This document shows, in pieces, positions 1 to 10,725 of a stretch of DNA of 64,000 bases. The stretch comes from Suillus spraguei (lineage: Eukaryota; Basidiomycota; Agaricomycetes; Boletales; Suillaceae). The translations under genes were made by a program, and so were the position numbers. The first letter of the stretch is position 1, and each line of letters begins with the position of its first letter. The stretch is from contig JABCPU010000004.1 in assembly GCA_016800925.1 (NCBI GenBank), forward strand, positions 62,001-126,000, read 5' to 3'. The notes under the pieces are model-generated. The model was not told where the DNA came from. It did not search any database and saw nothing but the letters and a program-made list of their open reading frames with translations.

Positions 1-38
1 ACATAATGAGACAGTATCTGTACAGTACAATAACCAGG

Positions 39-923
39 TGTTACAAAAACACCTTCTTGTGCCCCTACTATCATTTTTGCTCCTATGCGTCGCCATCTAC
101 TCTCGTCCCAATGAGGCTTCCATCCTCGTCCTCCGCTTCCTCATCTGGCTTGCCCTTGTTACCCCCTACCTCACCTATGCTCACCTTCTCCATCGTCACT
201 AAATGCATGTGCTTTGCGCGCCTTCTGCCTCATTTGCACTTATATGCGCCTCTCATGCTTCTTGCACTTCAAGTGCCTTCTCTGTGCTTGTCGCATTTCC
301 CTGCACTTCAACATGTGCAACCTCCCAGTTTATGGGGATTTTCTATTGGTTCTCAAAGACATTCTGGTATTGTCTTATGCATTATCTCTTTATCATTTAC
401 CTTTCTTGACTTGTGCATTGCCTCATTGGCTCGTACCCTTTATACCTTCGGCTCCGCACTTATGACTCCTGTTTGCACACACGTGCTTTCATTGGTTCAT
501 ACACCTCTGACTCATTCACAAACATGTGTCCTTCTATTGGCTATCTGACTTCCTACTTAATTCAGCGATACTTATGTATTCATGCTCTGCTTCAATCTTA
601 TGTATAAATACGCGCAGATAGCCTTTGTACTTCTTTAACTTGAATCTACTTGATCTTCAACCCTGAACTTCCTTTCAATAAGCTTCAATAAGCTTATTGT
701 CTATACTTCGACTTCTTAAAAGCTCATCGCTTCTAAGTCTATTTGTCATTGCAGAACCCATCGCTGAGACATGGTGGTGAGACAGTGCATCGCACCCACC
801 TCCAACCCGATGCAACTAGCACACTCCATGCTAGGCGACCGATACACACAGGCCACCACTCTTTATAGAGCGCCCGTTGCAGACACCACTCAAGTTCCTT
901 AGCGCCTGGCCAGGTTGCTAACA
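39..923 (+). mobile_element. Solo LTR, family TGTTACA...GCTAACA
   Basis: An 885-base LTR begins TGTTACA and ends GCTAACA. It is flanked by a perfect 5-base target duplication, CCAGG, at 34-38 and 924-928, so it is a complete solo LTR left by recombination. A second copy of the same family lies at 3528-5379. It contains a run of CT-rich sequence, a TATA-like stretch near 602-608, and no coding capacity; open frames across it are chance. Confidence 0.85.
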
Positions 924-978
924 CCAGGTGTCAAGTTTGTTAAAGACTACTCAGTTACACACATCTGCGCACCACTGC

Positions 979-2590
979 TCATTCTTCTCTAGCCTCAGCT
1001 TTATACTCCTCAATCGCATCATCAAATACATCATCTGTGAAGCCGACAGGAGTTGTGTGTGCTACCAGTGGATTTACACCAGCATGGAGCCTTGCCATCC
1101 ACATCAGTTTTGAGGATAAACAATGCAAGTGGGCATGAACATACCAAGCAATGTTGAGAATATTGACACCAATTTTCCCAAGTAGATTGTAAGTGGAAGT
1201 GCACTCATCAAACCGCCATAAGGAGCTGAGATGAACAAGGTAGACCAGAGTATAAGTTGCCGATGAGAATTTAATGTATTCTTTCACCCCAGTCATCCAT
1301 TCATCAATGCAACATTCAATCTGTTAAACCACAAGAGTCAGCTGCAGCATCAAACAGATTTCCTGAGAACATGTACCAATGTGAGTATAAGTGCCAGAAT
1401 TTCAAGCGGTAAGGGGTCAAAATATTTACTGTGAATAACACCCTCATCATTGCGGTTTGCAAACCACATATCATTCACTGCTGCCTGTATCAGTCCAGTC
1501 CTGTAAATTCTGCTTCTCTTCTCCCAGTCCTGTCACTCTGCTAGTCAGATCAACCAACAAGCCATGTTACAATCAGCTACGCACCTTGAAAACAGAACAT
1601 GTTCCATCCTTCAGAGATTCAGCCAGGTCACAATTTTGTTTGATGGCTGCTGTAGAACAGCTTGTACAGAAGCCAAAAAATGATGCTGTAAGTGCTTGCA
1701 TTTTAGTTTTGAGCTCCCTGCACACTTGTGAGGTGCGCCTCGTCATCTACATAACACATAACATCAATAGAGTAAGCATGCGGACATTACCAAGGAACCG
1801 CTCACCATTTTGACCAGTGAAGGAGTAAATTGAGTAGTCAGACCTGCTAATTTAGATGCCTCTTGCCAGGCTTCCTTGGCTAGCATCGTCTCGCTGATAA
1901 GAGTTTGAGGAAAATGTTCCTGTGTCACAATTAGACAGCAATAAATAGAAGTGGCAATGCCAAGCAAGTCCTGCATGATCTTCTCAAAATCACTAGCTTT
2001 TAAATGTTGGCATGAACTGTCTGAGCCTTTCCTGGACTTCGATGGCTTTGTTTCTTCATCACTGTCCTGCTGAAGTTGGCATTTAGCTGTAATGACTTTT
2101 GGTAAAGTATCATTGACCATTGCCTTGTTGCAATGGTTGGCAGTGTGATCTACACTGTCATCCTCGCTGTCATCACAGGGGGGCATGACAACCACAGAAG
2201 CTGGCCAAAAAGATGTCAGTATTGAATAACCAAAGATACAGTACCTTACTGAATGGTTTTGGAGCCGAGACAGTCCAGATTATGTTCACACTCAAGTGGT
2301 CCTCATCAAAAGACTTTGGGGCAAAGACAGCTGGAGGAGTTTTGCTTGTACTGGACATGCGCTTGGTAGGTACACAGTGATCCAAGAACTATAATATCAT
2401 AGTGAGCAGCACAGGTGTGGAAAAATGAGAGACCGACCATATTTTGCTCTTCTAAGTCAGTATTGTTGAGAAGCTCCACAGGCTCATTGTCAAATTTGTT
2501 GGGTTTATTTTTGTATGCAGCACAGAGTACCTTCAACTTGTGTTTCTCCATTGTTGCCTTCTGTTTGTTTATGTTGTGGCCTGCAGCCAA
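979..2590 (-). pseudogene. Decayed DUF6532-type gene
   Basis: Reverse-strand fragments match the basidiomycete DUF6532 family. At about 2030-1770 there is a segment with the family pattern of an alanine/lysine-rich helix (KEAWQEASKL) followed by a threonine-proline step and a KMV motif. At 1296-979 there is the C-terminal part around VKEYIKFSSATY and a VHLSSL motif. The pieces lie in different frames and carry stops, so the gene is dead. DUF6532 proteins have no known biochemical role and often sit near transposons in mushrooms. The first part (2590-2306) is a lysine-rich region I cannot assign. It abuts a Plavaka-like remnant on the opposite strand. Confidence 0.55.
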
Positions 2591-3527
2591 GTCTTGCTGG
2601 TCGCACGTTCAATTATTGACTTTGCCTACTATGAACAGCTGCAAATTCACACAACAGACACGCTCAAAGCCCTAGAGACTGCCCTGGCTATCTTTCACAC
2701 CAATCAAGATATCCTGACAGAACTTGCCATGAAAGATCATTTCAATATACCTAAGTTGCACCAACTAGCCCACTATGTTGAGTCAATCATGCTATTTGGT
2801 GCTGCTGATGGCTTTAATACTGAGCTTCCTGAATGTTTGCATATTGACTTTGCTAAATAAGCCTACCATGCAAGCAATAAATGAGACTATGAAGAACAAA
2901 TGGCTTTGTGGCTTCAGCGGCAGGAGGCTGTATTTTTATGTGGCACATACCTGGACTGGATATCACAACAGCCTCTATTGCCAGGTCTCATAGAGCATCA
3001 TTCATTTGACTCAGACTCAGACTCTCCAAACTTTGACACAGCCCTGAGGTCACCTCGTGAAAAAGCTCAAATGACCCACATCCTTGCAAAGGTTCCAGCT
3101 TATCCTCACCAAATGGTTGCCAAAATTGTGACAGTGCACAGTGCTACAGATTTTCTCCCTGCTCTCCAAACCTTTCTCCACAAGAACCTCCCACAGACCA
3201 CCATCATACCAGGCCTTCATGATCATCTTGACATTTATCGTCAAGTGGTCATCATAGCGCCACCTGATCAACGAGTGAGTGATGGATCCAAATGGTGGCA
3301 TGTTAGAGCCACACTGGAAGTGGTGGCAGCAGGCTGGAAGCCTTATGGCCCTCCATGCTTTGATATGGCACTGATATCTGACTGGCCTCGGTCTTCATGC
3401 TTGCGCACTCTTGACAGTGACTTTATTCTGTTGGGTTGAGGTTTATATCTGATAGTGTTCTCCTGCAGGTGTGCAAGTAGGTCAGGTTTGTACTATATTC
3501 TCTCTCCCTCATTAGTTCAGCACTTAC

Positions 3528-5379
3528 TGTTACAAGAACACCTTCTTGCGCCCCTACTATCATTTTTCCTCCTATATGTTGCCATCTACTCTCGTCCTGA
3601 TGAGGCCCCCACACTTGTTCTCTGCTACCTCATCTGGCTCACCCTCATCACACCATACCTTGCCTATGCCTGCCTTCTCCACCATCATCACTAAGTGCTC
3701 ACCCCTCACGCAGGCATCACTTTCTTTGCGCACTTCACACTCGTTCCCACACCTCACGCTTCATGTGCCCCCTTCGTACTTCACGCTTTCCTTTGCACTT
3801 CAACATGTGCCACCCCTTGGTTCACCCAAGTGATCCATTGGCTCTCAGACTATGATCAGTGTTGTACTTCCTTTTATCTTTTCTTTTGCATTTTCCTTAT
3901 TGACTTGTGTGTCGCCTCATTGGCTCATACCCTATATATCCTTGGCTCCACACCTATGACTCCCTTTCGCATATGCGTGCTTTCATTGGTTCATATGCCT
4001 CTGACTCATTCACAAGCATGCATCTTTCTATTGGCTATCTGACTTCATACTTAATGCAGCAATACTTATGTATTCACGCTCTGCTTCAACCTTATGTATT
4101 AATATGCACAGATAGCCTTTGTACTTCTTTAACTTGAATCTACTTGATCTTCAACCCTGAACTTTCTTTCAATAAGCTTCAATAAGCTTATTGTCTATAC
4201 GTCAACTTCTTAGAAGCTCATCACTTCTAAGTCTATTCGTCATTGTAGAACCCATCGCTGAGACATGGTTGTGAGACAGTGCATTGCGCCCACCTCCAAC
4301 CTGATGTAAAGATACAACCTAGCCTGAGCTGTAGATAAACCACAGCCTATGCTAGTATGTGTGGTCTTGCACTCCGTCTAGTCTGCTTCACTTGTCAAAC
4401 AAGAGTGTTCGACCCTAAAGGGGGATGCCTGTTAGTATAGTCTAATCCAAGTCAAACCAGTGAGCGAATGTAGTGTCATAGTCAGCGGTATGCTGCTGTG
4501 GCTAGTGATGATGCTGCAGGAACTAGTGTGGTAAGTAGCGGTACTAGCACCATTGAAACAATGTCAGTAACTGTATCGTTGAGTGAGCGGTGATGAGTGA
4601 TAATATCAGCGGTAGCGGTAAGATGCAAGCGGTGCAAAGAAACAGTAAAGAAGGCCATGGTACTTTCAGCGGTAAAGTAGTGGTGTGCATGAAGTTCAGT
4701 CAACATAGGGGTCAAGGATCTAGCGGTATGCCAGCAGTAATGGTGAATAAGCAAAATTGATTAATGAGCAGTAAGGAACTTTAAAGACTAAGTCTACTAC
4801 TGGGTAGATCCAGAGCTAGACACTAATCCTGACCTATAGTATGGTGAAAATAAGGTACTGTATCATGCGGGCTATGTGATGCTTATATCCTAAATCATAT
4901 GTACATACTTGGAATGCTTTAGGTGAAATCAGTAGCACTCAAGTGCAGTAACCACCGTATGTAAATGTAGCATGAGGCAGCTGTGGCACAAGGCAACATG
5001 TAATAAGACTTGCCGTGGAATCAGTGATAAATGGTCATGTACAAACTATGCACCAAATGGAGCTATGTGGATGCGGCAAGGACATGGAAGGACATTGGTA
5101 CGTGGAATGTGGTGTGGCAATCAGTACAGTGTGCAGTAAGCATGGGATGCCGCCAGCAATGCTAAAGGGGTAAGACAGCCATGGACAAGTGGTAACTCCT
5201 ATAGACGTGAGATGAGTGCTAAAAGGTAGGGTTTCGAGGCCAGCGCCAATATGTTCATTACACCAACACAACTAGCGCACTCCACACTAGGCAACCAATA
5301 CGCACGGGCCACTGCTCTTTATAGGGCACCCATCACAGACACCACTCAAGTTCCTTAGTGCCTGGCTAGGTTGCTAACA
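3528..5379 (+). mobile_element. Solo LTR (same family as 39-923), itself interrupted
   Basis: It starts TGTTACA at 3528 and ends GCTAACA at 5379. A perfect 5-base duplication, CTTAC, lies at 3523-3527 and 5380-5384. Without the nested insertion at 4305-5262 the element is about 890 bases, matching the copy at 39-923. It sits inside the Plavaka-like remnant, whose reading resumes directly after the right-hand duplication. Confidence 0.85.
4305..5262 (-). mobile_element. Solo LTR nested in another LTR, family TGTAA-GAACATATTGG
   Basis: Read on the reverse strand it begins TGTAATGAACATATTGG and ends TTGTATCTTTACA. This is the same family as the LTRs at 34528-35476 and 38473-40324. It interrupts the outer LTR at a point where the uninterrupted copy (39-923) reads ccaacccgatgcaac. 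The flanks cctga and ccaac would be a diverged 5-base duplication. Nothing coding is seen in it. Confidence 0.75.
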
Positions 5380-5753
5380 CTTACAACAGAGCCCTTGTGT
5401 ATATTGAGTGGTTCACACCATTCAGACCTCCAGATCCCTCCTCTCAAATGCAACAAGTCTTGCGCTCGACACGCCAACTCCACCGTAATGCAGCTGTGAT
5501 ACACATTGATGAAATCATGTAACCTTGTCATCTAATACCAAAGATGGGTCAGTCAGTGGATGCAAGCTTGAGAAGTGGAAATGCATATGAGGTAGCAAGC
5601 GATTTTTATCTTAATGAGTTCATTGACAGCGAGATGTTTGGCATGTCAGTGATAAGTAGTTTGTACACAGGCTAATATAACATGAGTTAAGCTATAGCTG
5701 CGTGTAGTGACTGTTTGCCTTCAATAGTGCTGTAGCAACTTGTAGTGTGACTT

Positions 5754-5836
5754 GTGCCTATATAGTGCTATATAGCTCTATGTAGCTTGAGGGGTGCCTA
5801 TATAGCACTACTGTCACTATATAGTCCTATATAGCC
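5754..5836. repeat. Short palindrome cluster CTATATAG
   Basis: The self-complementary octamer CTATATAG or a close variant occurs about five times in 80 bases. Function unknown; it may be simple-sequence expansion. Confidence 0.6.
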
Positions 5837-5876
5837 ATCACCAGGGCTACAGCATTTTGGGTTTTTTCCTGATGCA

Positions 5877-6127
5877 TGTAAGTCCAAATGAGCATAGGCA
5901 AGCACAGACAAATGCATGCAAGTCCAGGCAGGTCCAAACAAGTGCAGGGAAGTACAAACGAATGCAGGCAAGTCCAGGCAAGTCCAAATGAGTGCAGGCA
6001 AGCGCAGATGAATGCAGGCAAGTCCAAAAGAGTGCAGGCAAGCACAGACAAATGCAGGCAAATCCAAACAAGCACAAGGAAGCATAAATGAATGCAGGTG
6101 AGTTCAGACAAGTCTAAAAGAGTGCAG
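5877..6127. repeat. Degenerate 10-base minisatellite
   Basis: About 25 tandem units of period 10 are seen, with consensus near GCAGGCAAGT / CCAAACAAGT, where alternate units differ. The unit length gives reverse-strand frames rich in Leu, Cys and His that only reflect the repeat. No flanking gene depends on it. Confidence 0.75.
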
Positions 6128-6357
6128 GAAGGTTCTGAGAAGTGGAAGCTTTGGAAATAGAGCATGGTGGTCTGGCTGTCCATACTAGTAGTAAGTGTAG
6201 TTTGATGCACTTTCTGTTTGAAAGCCACAGCAGTGGCCCAAATATTTGTAAGCACATTCGGATTTCCGCAATCAACGTTAGATTTAGACATTCTGATGCG
6301 ACAATATAGACACCTAGTAAATACTTACATATTTTTTAAAAAAGTGTGAAGCCTACA

Positions 6358-6520
6358 AAAAAGAGGTTCGAACGGGTTCGAACTTATTCACTACCAGCCC
6401 GAACCCCGAACCTCTGGAAAGGTTCGGTTCTGAGTCTTGGCCGAACCTTGGACCGGACCATGCGTCCAGTTCGGAAAGGTTCAGGTTCGAACCGAGGTTC
6501 GGAACCGGACTGCGGCAGCA
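6358..6520. repeat. Clustered GGTTCGAACC / GGTTCGG motifs
   Basis: About a dozen copies of GTTCGAAC, CCGAACC or GGTTCGG lie in both orientations in 160 bases. They resemble tRNA B-boxes, but no cloverleaf can be drawn around any of them. They are best read as a palindromic simple repeat. The following stretch, 6521-7050, shows nothing I can identify. Confidence 0.6.
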
Positions 6521-7050
6521 CTAATTCCTGTGGCGCAAGAGTTCCAAGAGCATCCCTGCTCGAGGCGTGCGAGGAATGCTGGAGGTGTGCAATAACGAAA
6601 GGAGGGTAGTTTCAGGCGCCACGGGCGCCTCGCGAGCCACGCTAGGAGGTGCTGGATGTAATGTACGAGGCATGTTATTAATAGAATGGTGGGAGGGCGC
6701 ACCTCAGAGGTAAGTTTCCCACAACATAGAAACCCTACCTCAAAGGTCTCTATTGATACCGAGAAGTAATGCCTGAGGTGGTTCCTCATGCTCATTGCTC
6801 AAGGAGTCGGACACCCTATTAATTTTGGTCTTGAGTTATCCACCTAGTCATTCACGTGGATAACTCAATGGTTATCCACGGTACACTAGTGCGCGCGATT
6901 GTGCTGTGCGTGAAAACTGTATGCACGTAATTTCATTAAGTTGCATTAGTTGGACCGCCATAGTACGCACGTAATTTTATTAAGTTGCATTTGAACCGCC
7001 ATAGACATACACCCCAACACTCTCCGCTCGCTTACACTCATCCGTCGAAT

Positions 7051-8751
7051 ATGGCCGTGGTCTCAAATGACCCCAGTTGGTGGCCGTTGATCAGTTTGAA
7101 TATGTTTCAAAGCTATTGGTTTGGTTCGTCGTGTTATTTGGTGATGTCTCGGTCTAACATTGACTTGCGGTTCCGCAGTTGCCGCCGGTGCTGTGGTGGT
7201 ATACGATTGGGGTGAGCAGGACAGTGTTCGAAACCCGTTGATATCCTTATGATATTTCCAGTGCTAACACTTGGACAAGAGGTAGGTCAATATCATAGTC
7301 GGAGCAGCCAACTCGCTAATAAAAGTATTATAGATTGAACTGATCTGGGTGAGTGGCAGAGTCTCATATCAGAAAACAAGTGACAATGAATTTGCGACAG
7401 AGGCAATGCTGGTCTCTCATGACTGTGTTATACCTGGTAGTTCGTACTTCATGTCATACTGTAGCGTGATTGGCAAGTTGTGCTGACCCCAAAATGTCCT
7501 AGATGCGCTATATTGGAATACCATATTCTGTGTATGTTTTTACGCCAAAAGTTGGTGCTATACTAACAACTCTCTCACTATCAGCATCTATTCTCTGGGT
7601 ATGTCTCGTGTTCAATGTGTTCGATTCTTCTTATCAGCGGCACACAGAGGATATGCCAATGGTCTCGCTGACAGATGCAGTGAGTATTCCGCAACTGTAT
7701 AATTCCTATCCAACAAATACGCTCATATGCAGGGGTGAGTGAGATTTCTGGACATTGCACTTGGCTCAGCATAATGCCTCAATAGGTGTAAGTCGAGTAT
7801 TTGATGCTAGTATCATGGTAATCACTAATCAGCTGTTTCAGGCAATATCATAAACTATGCTGTCACCTGGACAAATGTGGCCGTAGCTGCCATGTTGGGC
7901 AGTAAGTTACCCAGCTGCAATGCCTCAGTAATATTGACTCGACTGACATATGATGCAAGTCATCATGATTGCTCGGTTGCATGCCATGTATCAGGGATCT
8001 AGAATCATGCTTATTCTCCTTGTTATTATATTCCTGGCTGTAAACATCGCCTGTGGAATAATCTCGGGAATAGCAATCAAGGATATCGTAGCGGGTAAGC
8101 TTTACTTGTTGGCTTGAATAACGCTGCTCATTGGACGAACACCAGAGGAGCTAATAGTCTCTGGCACATATATGTGCGATACTGTATTTGAGGGGAACGC
8201 CTCGCTTCTGGTCTCAATGGTGTGGATACTCAACACTGTTTGGGAGGTCCTCGCACTGTGTCTTTCAGTCTGGATCGCTGTAAAACACTTCCGTGACCTG
8301 CGACGACTCGGCCCATCAACAAGATCGACCATCGAAGACTATTTTAAAGTACTGATAAAATCTCACGTGCTTTATTTTGCATGGTGAGCTTGTGATGTGA
8401 ATGTGGTTATCTTTTACTGCTCAAGTTCCACATGTGCTAGCTTTACTGGTGTCACTTGCCTCCACCTTGTTTATCTCTCTCCAGAGCTCGCGGTGCGCCG
8501 ACCTGTCGCTGACATCTGCTTGTAGCCACTGCTGATCATTTCTGTAGAATTCAAATTCTGTTGGAGAGGTGACACTTGGTGGTGCTCTTCAAATTTCAAT
8601 GGGCGTGCAGATGTTTGTGCTGGGACCACGCCTTATCCTTAGCATTCGAGAATATCACACAAAACTTGTGGCCAACTCCGACGCGGAAACTAGCATGAAT
8701 TCGATTGTCTTCCAGGAGCGTGTACATGTGTCAACTAGCAGTACCGTGTAG
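7051..8751 (+). CDS. DUF6533 multi-pass membrane protein (spliced)
   Basis: The start at 7051 gives the N-terminal DPSWWPL motif, and splicing at 7123/7179 gives VAAGAVVVYDW, the opening of the DUF6533 domain. Small exons then encode LTLGQE, IELIW and RQCWSLMTVLYL. They are followed by RYIGIPYSVY, two further membrane segments (about 7840-8093), the large exon at about 8150-8382 with WILNTVWEVLALCLSVWIAVKHF, and a last exon reading QMFVLGPRLILSIREYH. At least eight short introns with GT-AG ends are needed. The family consists of predicted seven-helix proteins of unknown function, common as paralogues in Agaricomycetes. The whole protein can be read without a break, so the gene is probably active. 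Exact limits of the exons around 7560-7860 are uncertain. Confidence 0.8.
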
Positions 8752-8870
8752 GGAAATGCATGCCGAAGGTTCTGCAAGGAAGAGAGATTTTGGTCGGGGA
8801 TCAGTCATAGTGTTTATTTGACTTATGGTGTTTCATAGGTATATTTAAGACGAGGTTTATGTAGACAAAC

Positions 8871-9456
8871 TCATTTCTTGTTGTATTGAAACTCAATGAA
8901 TCGCCCGCACCCAAGTGGCAAGCTGAATGTATCCAGAATGTCTAGCAACCAACCCGACATTTGATACCCAATCTTAGATACAACAAGCACCAGTGTAAGT
9001 GCCTGGACAACTGCTTCCACACGTTTGCTGAGTTCCGCTGATGATGAAGAGGTGACTGCGAACTGTGAAGCCTAGATGGCGAATACATGTTAAATCACTA
9101 GTGCGCAGACACATTCTGAGCCACGGAGAGTAAATTGCGCGGACTCGTGGGTCGACTGTATGCCTCTATCACAAACGAGCATGGCGAGGACGTAAGGTAA
9201 GAGTGGAGAATCAGAGAATCGGAGCTTCAAGTCAGAAGACCTGAACTGCACCTGTCAAGCTATTGATGGAGCATTGATCACGTTATTCTGAAATTTCATT
9301 CATACTTACATACGGTATCTGAGTTGCGTCATCGTAGCGTTGTGTGTACGCGACCGCAAATTGTGTGTCGGGTCTATGACCTTGCAATAATCTGTTGGAG
9401 CCCACCACGCTAACATCATGGCTGTCGGAGTAAAGTGTCGGACGAGATAGAGACAT
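8871..9456 (-). CDS. Unrecognised small protein, putative spliced gene
   Basis: I do not recognise this protein. On the reverse strand an ATG at 9456 follows a TATA-like sequence (9481-9473). The first exon ends at a good donor (GTAAGT) near 9311, with an acceptor TTGACAG near 9250. The next exon reads VQFRSSDLKLRFSDS. A later exon (about 9076-8871) reads AELSKRVEAVVQALTLVLV and ends at a stop at 8871. The junction between the last two exons would need an intron of only about 39 bases, so the model is weak. Parts of this gene are duplicated in inverted orientation at 9955-10255. Confidence 0.35.
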
Positions 9457-10255
9457 ATATATATACAAGCTGTTTTTTATAGAGGGAAGGAAGCTTGGAT
9501 GCGACTCGAGTCGAGCTTGAGTGTTCGAATATGGACATGTCGCGTGACGAACAAAGTCCAACCAACCAACCAAGATGGATCAGAAGAATTGGATGACAGA
9601 ATACATGATGGGCTAGATAAGGTTTCGACTGGACAGATTGAAATGGCTGTTAACTCACTGGTGCTCAGATGGGCCATAGAATGACTAGTGACTTGTGGTT
9701 CGACACGAACGATGGCGGAACAATATGGCATATCGAAAGGATCTATCACATTTATCAGGAATCAGATCGCTGACTTTGTTCGTACTCCAATGGCTTAGAA
9801 CCCACATGTTTGCTATAAGCTTAAGGCGTGCCTCGAGGTGCACAAGCAGTGCTCTTCAGAATTTCATATATGACAGGACGCGCTGGACAAAAAATCTTCC
9901 ATACAGAAACAAGTAAGTGACAGTCCACTCGGGAACTACACTATGATGGCGCGACTAGTAGTACTGTACATGTATGAATGGAATTTCAGCAAAACGTGGC
10001 TGATGCTTCATTAATAGTTTGACAGGTAGCGCTGGGCGCTTGAGCCTGGTCTGAAGCTCGAAGCTCGAAGCTCCGATTCTCTCGTTTCTCCACTCCCGCC
10101 TCATCTCCTTGCCACGCTTGATCTTGAAACAGTCGAGCCACAAGCCCGCGCACTTCTGATCCATCGTGCTTCCATTTAGTGTGGGTTTGGACTTTGTTCA
10201 TCACGCGACATGTCCATATTCGAATGCCCAAGCTTCGTATCCAAGCCTTCCATCC
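9190..10255. repeat. Local inverted duplication of a gene end and a promoter
   Basis: The reverse complement of 9190-9310 (intron and second exon of the putative gene) matches 9955-10110, including the acceptor context ATAG-TTGACAGGT. The reverse complement of 9483-9605 (its upstream region, with ACTTTGTTC and TCACGCGACATGTCC) matches 10135-10255. The two blocks occur in the opposite order on the right, as if two neighbouring gene copies had been inverted. A short open frame with a good donor follows at 10287. I see no complete gene between 9690 and 10725. Confidence 0.65.
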
Positions 10256-10725
10256 AAAGACAACTTCCCGGATCCGTCTACGTCATGTACGATGGATCAG
10301 ACACACCAACTCTTAATGCATGCGTTAGGCCAGCGACAACAACCACTCTTGCATCAGTAAGTCAGAATCATTAAATATGGCCTCCGCTGGTATTGTCTTA
10401 AACGAAAAGAGACTCGGACTACAAACGAAAGGTTAGAATGAAAATATCATGTGTCAGTAAATGTTAATACTCACCTCAGTCTTCGGATCAAGGGGCTGAG
10501 GAGAGTTCGTGCTGGAAATGCCGGAATAAAAGAACCCTGTTGGAACGGAGAACGAAAAGTACATGTGTAGAACACGCAGCAAAAAGTGATTGTATATGTA
10601 AAGTAAAATACGCACGACAAATGCGTTTTGATACCTCGAAGATACCCAATAACACGTCCATTTCGATTACCCGACTATCTTACGTCCTACACCCTGTCAC
10701 CCAATCAAAAGTTTCTGAACGGTGC

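Larger units (their letters stand above)
2600..5673 (+). pseudogene. Plavaka-like transposase remnant, split by LTRs
   Basis: The frame at 2600-2860 carries the block HFNIPKLHQLAHYVES followed by a phenylalanine-glycine turn and HIDFAK. This is the C-terminal signature of Plavaka-type (CACTA-like) transposases of Agaricomycetes. It continues through in-frame stops near 2858 and 2881 to 3439 (motifs EQMALWLQRQEAV and YPHQMVAKI). After the inserted LTR at 3528-5379 the same protein resumes at 5385 (VYIEWFTPF, then CHLIPKMGQS) and ends near 5673. The N-terminal two thirds are missing, cut off near 2600 where the DUF6532 remnant begins. Internal stops, the truncation and the insertion make it non-functional. 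Confidence 0.7.

Noticed and set aside
39..5379. The LTRs at 39-923 and 3528-5379 as the two ends of one retrotransposon
   Set aside because: Each has its own perfect and different 5-base target duplication, and the sequence between contains no gag or pol.
5877..6127. CRISPR-like array
   Set aside because: The units are 10 bases without unique spacers, and the DNA is fungal.
5798..6291. Cys/Leu/His-rich repeat protein on the reverse strand
   Set aside because: The frames simply translate the 10-base minisatellite in all phases; no start context, intron or homologue supports a gene.
6358..6520. tRNA gene suggested by GGTTCGAA boxes
   Set aside because: No acceptor stem or A-box at the right distance; the motif occurs many times in both directions.
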